Assembly (NCBI GenBank): GCA_947369165.1
Contig: CANBKJ010000006.1
Location: 1-64,000, forward strand
Direction of reading: 5' to 3'
Length of the DNA stretch: 64,000 nt
Source: an uncultured Lachnoclostridium sp.
GTDB lineage: Bacteria > Bacillota > Clostridia > Lachnospirales > Lachnospiraceae
Shown: one piece after another, positions 27,684 to 36,679 of the stretch
How the letters are laid out: the number at the start of each line of letters is the position of its first letter
How positions within the stretch are numbered: the stretch's first letter is position 1
Notes under the pieces: generated by a model
What the model saw: only the letters and a program-made list of their open reading frames with translations
Database searches by the model: none
Told to the model about the DNA's origin: nothing
Position numbers and translations under genes: made by a program

Positions 27684-28634
27684 ATGAAACTAGAAGTAAA
27701 AAAGATCCGCAAAAGGTTTGAGGGAAAAGAGGTCCTGAAAGGGGTCGGTTTTTCCGTAGAGAGCGGAAGAGCTCTGGGACTTTTGGGAAGAAACGGTGCC
27801 GGAAAGACGACGACGATACGGATTATCATGGATATTTTCCGGGCAGATGAAGGAGAGGTGCTGCTTGATGGTACGCCCTTTGACCCTGCCAGAAACCAGG
27901 TGGGATATCTGCCAGAAGAGAGGGGAATGTATCCGAAAAAGACGGTGATGGAGCAGATGGTATATTTTGCGAAGCTCCGGGGGCTCGACCGGGCTTTGGC
28001 GGTGAAAAATGCCCAGAAATGGCTGTCACGGCTGAAGGTCAGAGAATATGAAAAACGCAAGCTGGATACTCTGTCCAAAGGAAACCAGCAGAAGGTACAG
28101 CTGGCGGCTACTCTTGTGTGTGACCCGGATATCGTGGTACTGGATGAACCGTTTTCTGGACTTGATCCGGTAAATTCCCAGATTTTGAAGGATGTGATCC
28201 GGGAACTGATCTCGGAGGGAAAGATCGTCATTTTTTCCAGCCATCAGATGAGCTATGTAGAGGAATTTTGTGAGGATATCGCTATTGTCAATCAAGGTGA
28301 GATCGTACTGGCAGGAAGCCTGGATGAGATCAAGGAAGAGTATGGAAGAGGCAGAAAGATACTGTCAGCCTTGAATTATTCCCTGGAAGAGCTGGAGCAG
28401 CTGTGCAGGGAAAAGCTGCCAGAGGTGCTGGAGGTGGAGAGCCGAAGCAAGCATAATCTTATTCTGCGGCTGACGGAAGGCACCAGCCAGTGGAATATAT
28501 TGGAACGCATGAAAGAAGAGGGGATAGAGATCGACCAGTATGGCTCCTATGAACCATCCCTCAATGATATTTTTGTATCCTGCGTGGGGGACGAGGTTCC
28601 AGAAGAGACGCAGGAAGAAGGGGGGCATGACTGA
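27684..28634 (+). CDS. ABC transporter ATP-binding protein (NatA/YhaQ-like)
   Basis: 'GLLGRNGAGKTTTIRIIM', 'LSKGNQQKVQLAATL', 'VVLDEPFSGLDPVN'. Confidence 0.92.
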   Translation: MKLEVKKIRKRFEGKEVLKGVGFSVESGRALGLLGRNGAGKTTTIRIIMDIFRADEGEVLLDGTPFDPARNQVGYLPEERGMYPKKTVMEQMVYFAKLRGLDRALAVKNAQKWLSRLKVREYEKRKLDTLSKGNQQKVQLAATLVCDPDIVVLDEPFSGLDPVNSQILKDVIRELISEGKIVIFSSHQMSYVEEFCEDIAIVNQGEIVLAGSLDEIKEEYGRGRKILSALNYSLEELEQLCREKLPEVLEVESRSKHNLILRLTEGTSQWNILERMKEEGIEIDQYGSYEPSLNDIFVSCVGDEVPEETQEEGGHD

Positions 28635-28636
28635 TT

Positions 28637-29866
28637 ATGAAAAAAATATTTCACGTATATTGTTTTGAGTTAGGAAATTATTTCAAGAGCAAATCTTTCG
28701 TGATCTCCACTGTGCTGATCTGTGTGGCGGCGATCGTGGCTATGAGCATACCGGGGATCATCGACAGCCTGTCCGGTGGTGACGGTTCTGACGGAGAGGA
28801 AAACCAGATGGCAGAAACTATCGCGATCTGTGACCCCCAGGGGATGATTCAGGATGATCTGATCCTTTCTTATGGTAAGGCAGAGATCCAGAGGCTGGAG
28901 GATGATAAGCAGGTTCAGGAGGCAGTGAAGGCGGAGAAAGCGGAGATCGGTTTTGTCATTAAAAGCGCCACAGAGTTTGATTATTACGTATTTAACAAAT
29001 CCATTTCTGATTCTGCCGGGGAGTTATTCAAAGAACTGATGAGTACGTCGGCGAAGATGAAATACTGTCAGGATCAAAATGTAAATTATGAGGAACTGAT
29101 GAAGCTGGATACGGAGAATATTCTCTGTAATGAAAAGGTACTGGGCAAGGATTCCGGACAGAACTACTGGTACAGCTATGTTCTTGTGATCCTCGTCTTT
29201 ATGATCATTATTATGTATGGCATGATGATCGCTACCAGCGTGGCCAACGAAAAAAGTAACCGTACCGTGGAGATCCTGGTCACCAGCACCAGTTCCTCCA
29301 GTCTTTTGTTCGGTAAGGTGTTCGCCGGCGCCACGGCCATTATTTTTCAGATGGGGCTGATCTTTACGAGCATACTGGGCGGCTACAAGTTCAATGAAGA
29401 CAGTCTCGACGGGATGCTGGATATGTTCTTTGATATTCCGGCGGAAGTGCTTGTGACTTTCGCGGTATTTGGACTGGGTGGATTTTTGATCTATGCATTT
29501 ATGTACGGAGCCCTTGGGGCATTGGTATCTAAGATCGAGGATCTCAACAAGAGCGCAGGGACCGCCCAGATGCTTGTTATGGTTATATATTTCCTTGTAT
29601 TGTTCCAGATGCAGGAGCCGGATGGGATCGTGATCCGTATTCTTTCCTATCTTCCGGTAAGCTCCTATAGCGCCATGTTTATCCGTATCGCGATGGGAAC
29701 CGTAGCTGCATGGGAGATCGTGGTTTCTGCTGTGATCTTATATGTTTCCGTAGTAGCGATGGGATTTGTGGGAGCGAAGATCTTCCGTAACTCCACGCTG
29801 CGTTATGGCAATCCCATCAAGCTCACAAATGCCATCCGGGGACTGCGAAGTGAGAAAAATAATTGA
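28637..29866 (+). CDS. ABC transporter permease (NatB/YhaP-like)
   Basis: N-terminal TM, large extracytoplasmic loop, 'MMIATSVANEKSNRTVEILVTSTSSSSLLFGKV'. Confidence 0.88.
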   Translation: MKKIFHVYCFELGNYFKSKSFVISTVLICVAAIVAMSIPGIIDSLSGGDGSDGEENQMAETIAICDPQGMIQDDLILSYGKAEIQRLEDDKQVQEAVKAEKAEIGFVIKSATEFDYYVFNKSISDSAGELFKELMSTSAKMKYCQDQNVNYEELMKLDTENILCNEKVLGKDSGQNYWYSYVLVILVFMIIIMYGMMIATSVANEKSNRTVEILVTSTSSSSLLFGKVFAGATAIIFQMGLIFTSILGGYKFNEDSLDGMLDMFFDIPAEVLVTFAVFGLGGFLIYAFMYGALGALVSKIEDLNKSAGTAQMLVMVIYFLVLFQMQEPDGIVIRILSYLPVSSYSAMFIRIAMGTVAAWEIVVSAVILYVSVVAMGFVGAKIFRNSTLRYGNPIKLTNAIRGLRSEKNN

Positions 29867-29904
29867 TAAAAGATAAATTGGGACTTGTTTTTTGGATAAA
29901 AGTT

Positions 29905-29960
29905 GTTATGATAGATAGTGGATGGCAATTGTTTCCTATGCAGTTGCTTCACATCATAAC
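29905..29960 (+). promoter_or_regulatory. Dyad in the pta upstream region overlapping a candidate -10
   Basis: GTTATGAT (29905-29912) / ATCATAAC (29953-29960); candidate TTGTTT-16-TATGAT. Confidence 0.4.
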
Positions 29961-29977
29961 TTTAGGAGGCTATATTT

Positions 29978-30955
29978 ATGTTTGGTCAGCTGATTAGCAT
30001 TTTGAAAAAAAATCCAAAGAAGATCGTATTCACAGAGGGAAGCGATCCACGTATCTTGGAGGCATCCTCCCGGCTGCTTGCCAGTACCTTTCTTTCGCCG
30101 ATTCTCGTAGGGGATCCAAAGGAGATCGCGGTGGCGGCAGAGGAAAGTGGTTTCAATATCCGTGGGGCTGAGATCGTTGATCCATTAAATTATGAAGAGA
30201 TGGACGAGATGGTGCAGCTTCTCTGTGAGATTCGTAAAAATAAAGGCATGACAGAGGAAAGAGCACGGGATATTTTATCCCAGGCGAATTATTTTGGAAC
30301 GATGCTGGTGAAGATGGGAAAGGCAGATGCTCTTCTAGGAGGTGCTACGTATTCTACAGCAGATACGGTGCGTCCGGCGTTGCAGATCATCAAGACCAAA
30401 CCTCAAAATTCCATCGTATCATCCTGCTTTATTCTGGTGCGTCCATCGGCAACCGGTGAAAACGAGGTGCTCGCCATGAGTGACTGTGCCATCAACATTA
30501 AGCCCACAGAGGATGAACTGGTAGAGATCGCGCTGGAGTCCGCAGAGTGTGCGAGAATATTCGGTATCGATCCGCAGCTGGCATTCCTGAGCTATTCTAC
30601 ATTGGGTTCCGGTGCAGGCGAAGATGTGGACAAGATGCGGAATGCAGCGGAGAAGACAAAGAAAGCGGCCCCCAATCTGCCGATCGAGGGAGAGCTTCAG
30701 TTTGATGCGGCAGTTTCCCCGCGGGTTGCCCGTACTAAATGTCCGGAGTCAGAGGTGGCGGGACATGCCAATACCTTTATTTTCCCGGATATCAGCGCCG
30801 GTAATATCGGTTATAAGATTGCCCAGAGACTTGGAAACTTTGAGGCATATGGACCGATCCTTCTTGGGTTAAATGCACCGATTAATGATCTCTCCAGAGG
30901 CTGTAATGCCAGTGAGGTATATTCCATGGCGATTATTACGGCTGCTCTGGCATAA
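29978..30955 (+). CDS. pta: Phosphate acetyltransferase
   Basis: 'KKIVFTEGSDPRILEAS', 'YSTLGSGAGEDVDKM', 'GNFEAYGPILLGLNAPINDLSRGC'. Confidence 0.95.
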   Translation: MFGQLISILKKNPKKIVFTEGSDPRILEASSRLLASTFLSPILVGDPKEIAVAAEESGFNIRGAEIVDPLNYEEMDEMVQLLCEIRKNKGMTEERARDILSQANYFGTMLVKMGKADALLGGATYSTADTVRPALQIIKTKPQNSIVSSCFILVRPSATGENEVLAMSDCAINIKPTEDELVEIALESAECARIFGIDPQLAFLSYSTLGSGAGEDVDKMRNAAEKTKKAAPNLPIEGELQFDAAVSPRVARTKCPESEVAGHANTFIFPDISAGNIGYKIAQRLGNFEAYGPILLGLNAPINDLSRGCNASEVYSMAIITAALA

Positions 30956-31010
30956 AGAGACGACAGGGGTAGAAAATTTATGCCATGAAAATAAATCGCA
31001 AAATATACAA

Positions 31011-31045
31011 ACAGGGCTCTGGTGGATGTACCAGAGCCCTGTTTT
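31011..31045 (+). terminator. Rho-independent terminator (convergent pta / aminotransferase)
   Basis: ACAGGGCTCTGGT-GGATGT-ACCAGAGCCCTGT-TTT. Confidence 0.85.
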
Positions 31046-31104
31046 GAGTTATTATCCTGTCTGTTTGCGGAGTGGGGCTATTATGGTTACCAGCCCGCCC
31101 CCTT

Positions 31105-32391
31105 TTATTTGGTTTCCAATATTTTTTCAATACTTACCAGCTTTACACAGAGCACAAACAGATCCGTTGCCTGAGCCAGCTCTTCCAGATTTGGGAAAGA
31201 GGGTGCAATACGAATATTGCTGTCTTTAGGATCTTTGCCATAAGGATAGGTAGCGCCGGCGCCTGTCAGGGTGACACCTGCCTCTTTGCATTTGGCAACG
31301 ATCTTTTTCGCACAGCCTTCCATGGCTTCAAAAGAGATAAAATAGCCGCCATAGGGCTTTTCCCAGCTGGCGATGCCTGTGCCCGCCAGTTCTTTTTCGA
31401 GAACATCCAAGACAGCTTCAAATTTTGGCCTCATCTCGTTGGCATGTTTTTTCATATGCTGTTTGAGGCCTTCCAGGTTTTTAAAATAAGTTACATGCCT
31501 TAATTGGTTTATTTTGTCATAGCCGATGGTCTGGATCGTCAGCTGTTTTTTAATGTCATCCAGGTTTGCTTTTGAGGCGGCAAGAGCAGCAATGCCGGCG
31601 CCGGAAAAGCTTACTTTAGAAGTGGAGGCAAACTCATATACGATATCTGGGTTGCCAGCCTTTTCACATTCGCTGATGATATCTAATATTTCTGCCTGGT
31701 GGTCTTCATAGAGATGATGAATTACATAGGCGTTGTCCCAGTAGATACGAAAATCTTTCGCTGCCGGTTTTAGACTGGCAAAACGTCTGACGGTGTCGTC
31801 GCTGTAGTTGATTCCCTGGGGATTGGAGTATTTTGGGACACACCAGATACCTTTTACAGCTTCGTCATGGTTTACAAGGTCTTCCACCAGATCCATATCA
31901 GGACCATCCTGTGTCATTGGAATATTGATCATCTCGATGCCAAAGCGTTCGGTGATGGCAAAGTGTCTGTCGTAGCCAGGTACCGGACACAGGAATTTAA
32001 TTTTATCTAGTTTACACCAGGGAGTGTTGCCAAGAACACCGTGGGTATAGGATCTCGAAATCGAATCATACATAATAGACAAACTGGCATTTCCAAATAC
32101 TATAACATGTTCTGGGGCCGTTCCCATCATTTCTGCCATAAGCTGTTTTGCTTCCGGGATTCCGTCTAGACCACCGTAGTTACGACAGTCTAAACCATCG
32201 CTTGCCAGAAAACCGGATTTTGAGGTAAGGACATCCAGAAGTCCCAGAGATATATCCAGCTGGGAAGTGCTTGGTTTTCCTCTTGACATATCCAGCTGAA
32301 GGCCATATGCCTTTTTTTCCTCAAATTTAGCTTCCAATTCTGATTTCAGAGCAAGCAGATCTTCCTTGCTCCGCTGACTGTAATATTCCAT
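31105..32391 (-). CDS. Type Ic-like aspartate aminotransferase (class I PLP aminotransferase)
   Basis: 'LDMSRGKPSTSQLDIS', 'CVPKYSNPQGINYSDDTV', 'EFASTSKVSFSGAGIAALAASK'. Confidence 0.88.
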   Translation of the reverse strand: MEYYSQRSKEDLLALKSELEAKFEEKKAYGLQLDMSRGKPSTSQLDISLGLLDVLTSKSGFLASDGLDCRNYGGLDGIPEAKQLMAEMMGTAPEHVIVFGNASLSIMYDSISRSYTHGVLGNTPWCKLDKIKFLCPVPGYDRHFAITERFGIEMINIPMTQDGPDMDLVEDLVNHDEAVKGIWCVPKYSNPQGINYSDDTVRRFASLKPAAKDFRIYWDNAYVIHHLYEDHQAEILDIISECEKAGNPDIVYEFASTSKVSFSGAGIAALAASKANLDDIKKQLTIQTIGYDKINQLRHVTYFKNLEGLKQHMKKHANEMRPKFEAVLDVLEKELAGTGIASWEKPYGGYFISFEAMEGCAKKIVAKCKEAGVTLTGAGATYPYGKDPKDSNIRIAPSFPNLEELAQATDLFVLCVKLVSIEKILETK

Positions 32392-32584
32392 GGTGAACCT
32401 CCTAAGTGTAAGTATATGCATAAAACTCTTTTCAACTTCACTATTATATACAGATTATTTCACATTTTCAAGTTTTTTTTCAATTTTCAAAAGTTTACAG
32501 TTGTCTCATTGGAGAAAAAAAGGTAAAATAAAAGGGAATGTTAAATTGCCGGCGGCAGCTGGCAAAAAGAAGGGATGAAGCGTA

Positions 32585-33493
32585 ATGAGGTTATGGAATA
32601 GAAAGAGACTGGCAGCTCTGTGTCTGGTGTTGGCACTGCTCGCTGGTTTTTTGCCTGTCAGGACGGGGGGCGTCCAGGCAGAGGAGATACAAGAGAGGAT
32701 ATCAGAAAATGAGTGGAAGAAACTGCCCACGGGAAGCGCCGGGGTACTGGAGGGGCGGTCTGTTCTAATTAGTATATATATAAACGACAAAGGAAGCAAA
32801 TGGACCAAAAAAGCAAAAAAGGAAGCAAACAGAAAAGTCCGTGCCGCGGCAGCTTATATCCGTAAGCAGGCGAAAACGTATGGAAAGACAGTTTCCTTAG
32901 TGGCAGATACTGAAAAATATAAGGATATCAGCTATTCTTTTCGGGTGAATAATAAGGTAAGTGACAGCATAAGAAGTCAGGATAAGCTGTATCAGAAAGT
33001 TATGAAATTTGTGAAAAAGAACATCGATATCAATGGGCTCCGTTCCCGGTACAAGACAGACAGTATCGGTTTTCTTTTTCATCTGAATAAATCGGGAACC
33101 AGTTCCACGCTGGTCCATTATGCAGAAGAGGGTACTGATTTTTTTTATGAGAGCGCCACTTTATTTTCAAAATATGGAAAACAGCCGGAAGGAGCTTCTA
33201 CCTATGCCCATGAGATCCTTCACCTCTTTGGTGCCAGGGATCTGTATGAGAGGTCGCTGATTGACGGGATCACGGTTTCTTTGGTTAGGCATATAGAAAA
33301 GAAGTTTCCCAAAGAGATCATGTACTCTACGTATGACCGGAAAGGACGTATGTTAAAGTATAGGATCACAAATGAGATCAGCCGGATTACTGCATATTTT
33401 CTGGGCTGGAAGGCCAGTGTGCCTGAGGTTAAGAAATACGCTCTTCCAAAACTTAAGGAAAAGGGCTGTTTTTATGAATGGACTTCCTATTAG
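32585..33493 (+). CDS. Putative secreted metzincin-like zinc metallopeptidase
   Basis: Signal peptide; zinc-binding motif 'HEILHLFGARDLYE' (HExxHxxGxxD). Confidence 0.65.
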   Translation: MRLWNRKRLAALCLVLALLAGFLPVRTGGVQAEEIQERISENEWKKLPTGSAGVLEGRSVLISIYINDKGSKWTKKAKKEANRKVRAAAAYIRKQAKTYGKTVSLVADTEKYKDISYSFRVNNKVSDSIRSQDKLYQKVMKFVKKNIDINGLRSRYKTDSIGFLFHLNKSGTSSTLVHYAEEGTDFFYESATLFSKYGKQPEGASTYAHEILHLFGARDLYERSLIDGITVSLVRHIEKKFPKEIMYSTYDRKGRMLKYRITNEISRITAYFLGWKASVPEVKKYALPKLKEKGCFYEWTSY

Positions 33494-33548
33494 TTCGACG
33501 GTGTTGTCGGGATGACAGGAATAACATGATAAAAATGAATCAAAGGGG

Positions 33549-35636
33549 ATGATGGAAATGCATACAATCAGAAGAAAGATTGCGACGATTGCTGTGGTGT
33601 GCTCACTGATTATGGGACTGAGTCTGGGAATACTCAGTTTCCTGTTTTCCAGCGATATGGCAGACAGTGACTCCAAGGATTATATGCTGGCAAGGGCAGA
33701 AGAGAGGAAAACACAGTTTGATGGGATTCTCACCAAGATCCAGCAGTCGGTAGATACGCTGACGGATATTTCGGTGGGTAATCTTACAGATTTGCAAAAA
33801 TTTAAAACAGATCCGAAATATGTCGAAGAGTACACAAGGGGACTGGAAGATACGCTGCGGCATTTTGCTGAAAAGACGGATGGAGCGCTTACGGCGTATA
33901 TCCGGTATAATCCTGATTTTACAGAGCCCACCTCCGGACTTTTCCTCACCAGAAATTCTACGAAAGACGGATTTGAAAGTATTGAACCTACAGATTTCAG
34001 TACATTTGAAAAAGACGATCTGGAGCATGTGGGATGGTATTACATACCAGTGGAGAATAAAAAGCCAACCTGGATGAATCCTTATCTGAATCAGAATATC
34101 AATGTAAGTATGATCTCTTATGTAGTACCCATTTATATGGAAAATGAATCTGTGGGGATCATCGGGATGGATATCAGCCTGGAGACCATCGAGAACATGA
34201 TCTCTGAAGCCTCCATTTACGAAAATGGTTATTCCTGCCTGGTGGATACAAATCATAATATTGTAGCCCATAAAGAGTATCAGCTGGGGGACAGCTTAAA
34301 GGATATGGCTCCGGAAGCAGAAAAGATCATAGCCGATACAGGGAAAGAAGACCGGGTAAATTCCTATCAGTATAAAGGGCAGAATAAATTGATGGCTTAT
34401 CTGACCCTGGCAAACGGAATGAAATACATATTGACAGCTCCTGAATCTGATATACAGTCAAAATCTGTATCTCTATTGAAGATCATGGCTTTGTTCCTTC
34501 TTTGCGGCCTGATATGCTCCTGTATCTGCGGGTGGTTTATCAGCGGAAGGATTTCTAAGCCGATCTGCCGGATCACGGACATGGTGGATCAGATTGCGAA
34601 ACTGAATCTTAAGAAGGATCCTGCTATTCAAATTCTTTCCCGGCGGAGAGATGAGATCGGACAGATGTCCAGGGCGGTGGAATTGATGCAGGATGAATTT
34701 GGAAGCATGACATCTGAGATCAGCGATTCCTGTGCGGTGGTAAAAGAAGGCGTAACTTCGCTGGATGAGGTCATGAAGACCACAAATGATCTTTGCCAGG
34801 ATAATTCAGCTACGATGGAAGAGATGTCTGCCGGCATGGAGGAATCTGCTTCGACAATGGATATCATATTGAAGAATGTAGAGAATGTAAATGGTAATGT
34901 TCAAGAGATCAATGAGGTATCACTCCGGGGACGTGATATATCCAGGGAAGTCAAACAGCGGGCGGAGGAATTGGAAAATCATACCAGGACTGCCAATGAG
35001 CGGACAAGAGAGGTTTATGAGGAATTGAGGATAAATACGGAATCAGCACTTCGACAGGCGAAGGCTGTGGATAAGATCCATGAATTGATTCAGGCCATCA
35101 GTGATATTTCCTCCCAGACCAATCTCCTGGCGCTGAATGCTTCCATCGAAGCAGCCAGAGCCGGAGAGGCAGGAAGGGGATTTGCTGTGGTGGCGTCGGA
35201 GATCGGAAGTCTGGCAGGGCAGACCCAGGTATCAGCAGATGACATCAAGAAAATGGTTTTTGAGGTGGAAAGCGCTGTAAAAAATATGGGTTCCTGCATC
35301 AGTACATCCACAGAATTTCTGGAAAAAACCGTTATGGGAGATTATCAGCAGTTTCGTGAGGTGGGAACTGCGTACCATTCGGATGCCGCCACCTTTGAAG
35401 AATTTATGGTATCGGTTCACAGCCTGGTAGATGATCTGACCAGGGCGATGGAAGAGATCGTCCAATCCCTGGATCGTATCGGGCAGACGGTGGGAGAGTC
35501 AGCAGGAGGCGTTTCAGAAATCGCGGGTAAGACGAATCATCTGGCAGACGCTGCCGCCCATGCCCAGGAACTTGTGGAGCAGAGCGGGGAGAAGATTGCC
35601 AGGCTGGAACAACTTTTGAATGAATTTACTTATTAG
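33549..35636 (+). CDS. Methyl-accepting chemotaxis protein with dCache-like sensor
   Basis: Extracellular sensor with '[21 protein letters not shown]'; HAMP; '[44 protein letters not shown]'. Confidence 0.92.
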   Translation: MMEMHTIRRKIATIAVVCSLIMGLSLGILSFLFSSDMADSDSKDYMLARAEERKTQFDGILTKIQQSVDTLTDISVGNLTDLQKFKTDPKYVEEYTRGLEDTLRHFAEKTDGALTAYIRYNPDFTEPTSGLFLTRNSTKDGFESIEPTDFSTFEKDDLEHVGWYYIPVENKKPTWMNPYLNQNINVSMISYVVPIYMENESVGIIGMDISLETIENMISEASIYENGYSCLVDTNHNIVAHKEYQLGDSLKDMAPEAEKIIADTGKEDRVNSYQYKGQNKLMAYLTLANGMKYILTAPESDIQSKSVSLLKIMALFLLCGLICSCICGWFISGRISKPICRITDMVDQIAKLNLKKDPAIQILSRRRDEIGQMSRAVELMQDEFGSMTSEISDSCAVVKEGVTSLDEVMKTTNDLCQDNSATMEEMSAGMEESASTMDIILKNVENVNGNVQEINEVSLRGRDISREVKQRAEELENHTRTANERTREVYEELRINTESALRQAKAVDKIHELIQAISDISSQTNLLALNASIEAARAGEAGRGFAVVASEIGSLAGQTQVSADDIKKMVFEVESAVKNMGSCISTSTEFLEKTVMGDYQQFREVGTAYHSDAATFEEFMVSVHSLVDDLTRAMEEIVQSLDRIGQTVGESAGGVSEIAGKTNHLADAAAHAQELVEQSGEKIARLEQLLNEFTY

Positions 35637-35690
35637 CCCGAGGGGCAGAATTAGCACCAATGGGCCAGTCTGGAGACTTTCAGTTTTGAC

Positions 35691-35719
35691 TTGACAGGTA
35701 TTAGAATATTATTTATTAT
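35691..35719 (+). promoter_or_regulatory. Candidate sigma-A promoter upstream of valS leader region
   Basis: TTGACA - 17 bp - TATTAT. Confidence 0.55.
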
Positions 35720-35872
35720 AGTAGATGTAGTTATTATTATGATGTTGGGGTCAAAAGGTATTGTGCCCCCAACTAAAGTTACGGATTGTTTTGTTGTTTT
35801 ACAACTCCCGCAATCCTTCAAACATTTGAAATTTGCTGATTTACTGTAAATCGCTTCTTTCTCATGTTTGGT

Positions 35873-35957
35873 GGGTCCCAGGTTCAAATGCGGATAAGTT
35901 CGTCAGAACTTATCTTATCATGTGAGCATGAACGGCATTTTGACTTTTTGACCCTGG
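35873..35957 (-). repeat. Dispersed structured repeat, copy B (inverted relative to copy A)
   Basis: Reverse complement aligns end to end with 4510-4593, about 13 differences including one gap. Confidence 0.8.
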
Positions 35958-35959
35958 TA

Positions 35960-36282
35960 TGATAAAATGCGACGACGAAGAGGAGTACGTCATATAGGTC
36001 CCAAAAGAGAGAATGTTCACCGGCTGAAAGACATTCGGGCAGCCTTATGATGGAAGGTAGCTTCTGAGCAGGATTTTTGAACAGTGAAGTATATGATACG
36101 GCACTTAGTAGAAAATAACGGCTCGCCCCGTTATCGGCAGAATGAGGAATAAAGTGAACTCTTTATTTGAAATAAGGTGGTACCGCGAGATTGAGCAAGC
36201 TCGCCCTTATAAATGGGATGGTACCAGATAAACCAGAAGATCTTACAGCTTCGGTCTGATACCAGCCCGAAGCTGTATTTTT
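35960..36282 (+). promoter_or_regulatory. T-box riboswitch leader of valS with terminator
   Basis: T-box core AATAAGGTGGTACCGCG (36171-36187), antiterminator pairing to CTCGCCCTTAT; terminator TACAGCTTCGG...CCGAAGCTGTA-TTTTT (36244-36282); followed by valS. 5' boundary approximate. Confidence 0.85.
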
Positions 36283-36300
36283 GTCCGCTACAAGCCGCGC

Positions 36301-36567
36301 AGTTCCAGAAGGGCAGGCACATTAGTGCCTGCACGAAAATGTGCCTGTCCTTCTGGAACTATGAGGCGCCAGCCTCAACGATGAGCCTGCGGAGCAGGCG
36401 AAGAGTGTGCGCGGCGTTAGAAAGGTGAGAAGTTTCAGAAAAGCAGGCACATTAGTGCCTGCACGAAAATGTGCCTGTCCTTCTGGAACTATGAGGCGCC
36501 AGCCTCAACGATGAGCCTGCGGAGCAGGCGAAGAGTGTGCGCGGCGTTAGAAAGGTGAGAAGTTTCA
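36301..36567 (+). repeat. Tandem direct repeat, period 130 bp, two copies, hairpin-rich
   Basis: 36313-36437 identical to 36443-36567; each copy has GCAGGCAC-ATTA-GTGCCTGC and alternative CAGGCACAT...ATGTGCCTG pairings. Confidence 0.92.
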
Positions 36568-36679
36568 CAAAGCTCGAAAAAACCTCGCTAAGTGAAACTA
36601 CAGTCGCACCTGGAACGCGGCGTAAGGATGCCGTGTTGGTTTGTGAAGCTTGTAGCGAAGTAAGAAAGGAAAGGTAAAA

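Noticed and set aside
30956-31104. Apparent absence of ackA next to pta
   Set aside because: ackA may be elsewhere; one window cannot support a claim of loss.
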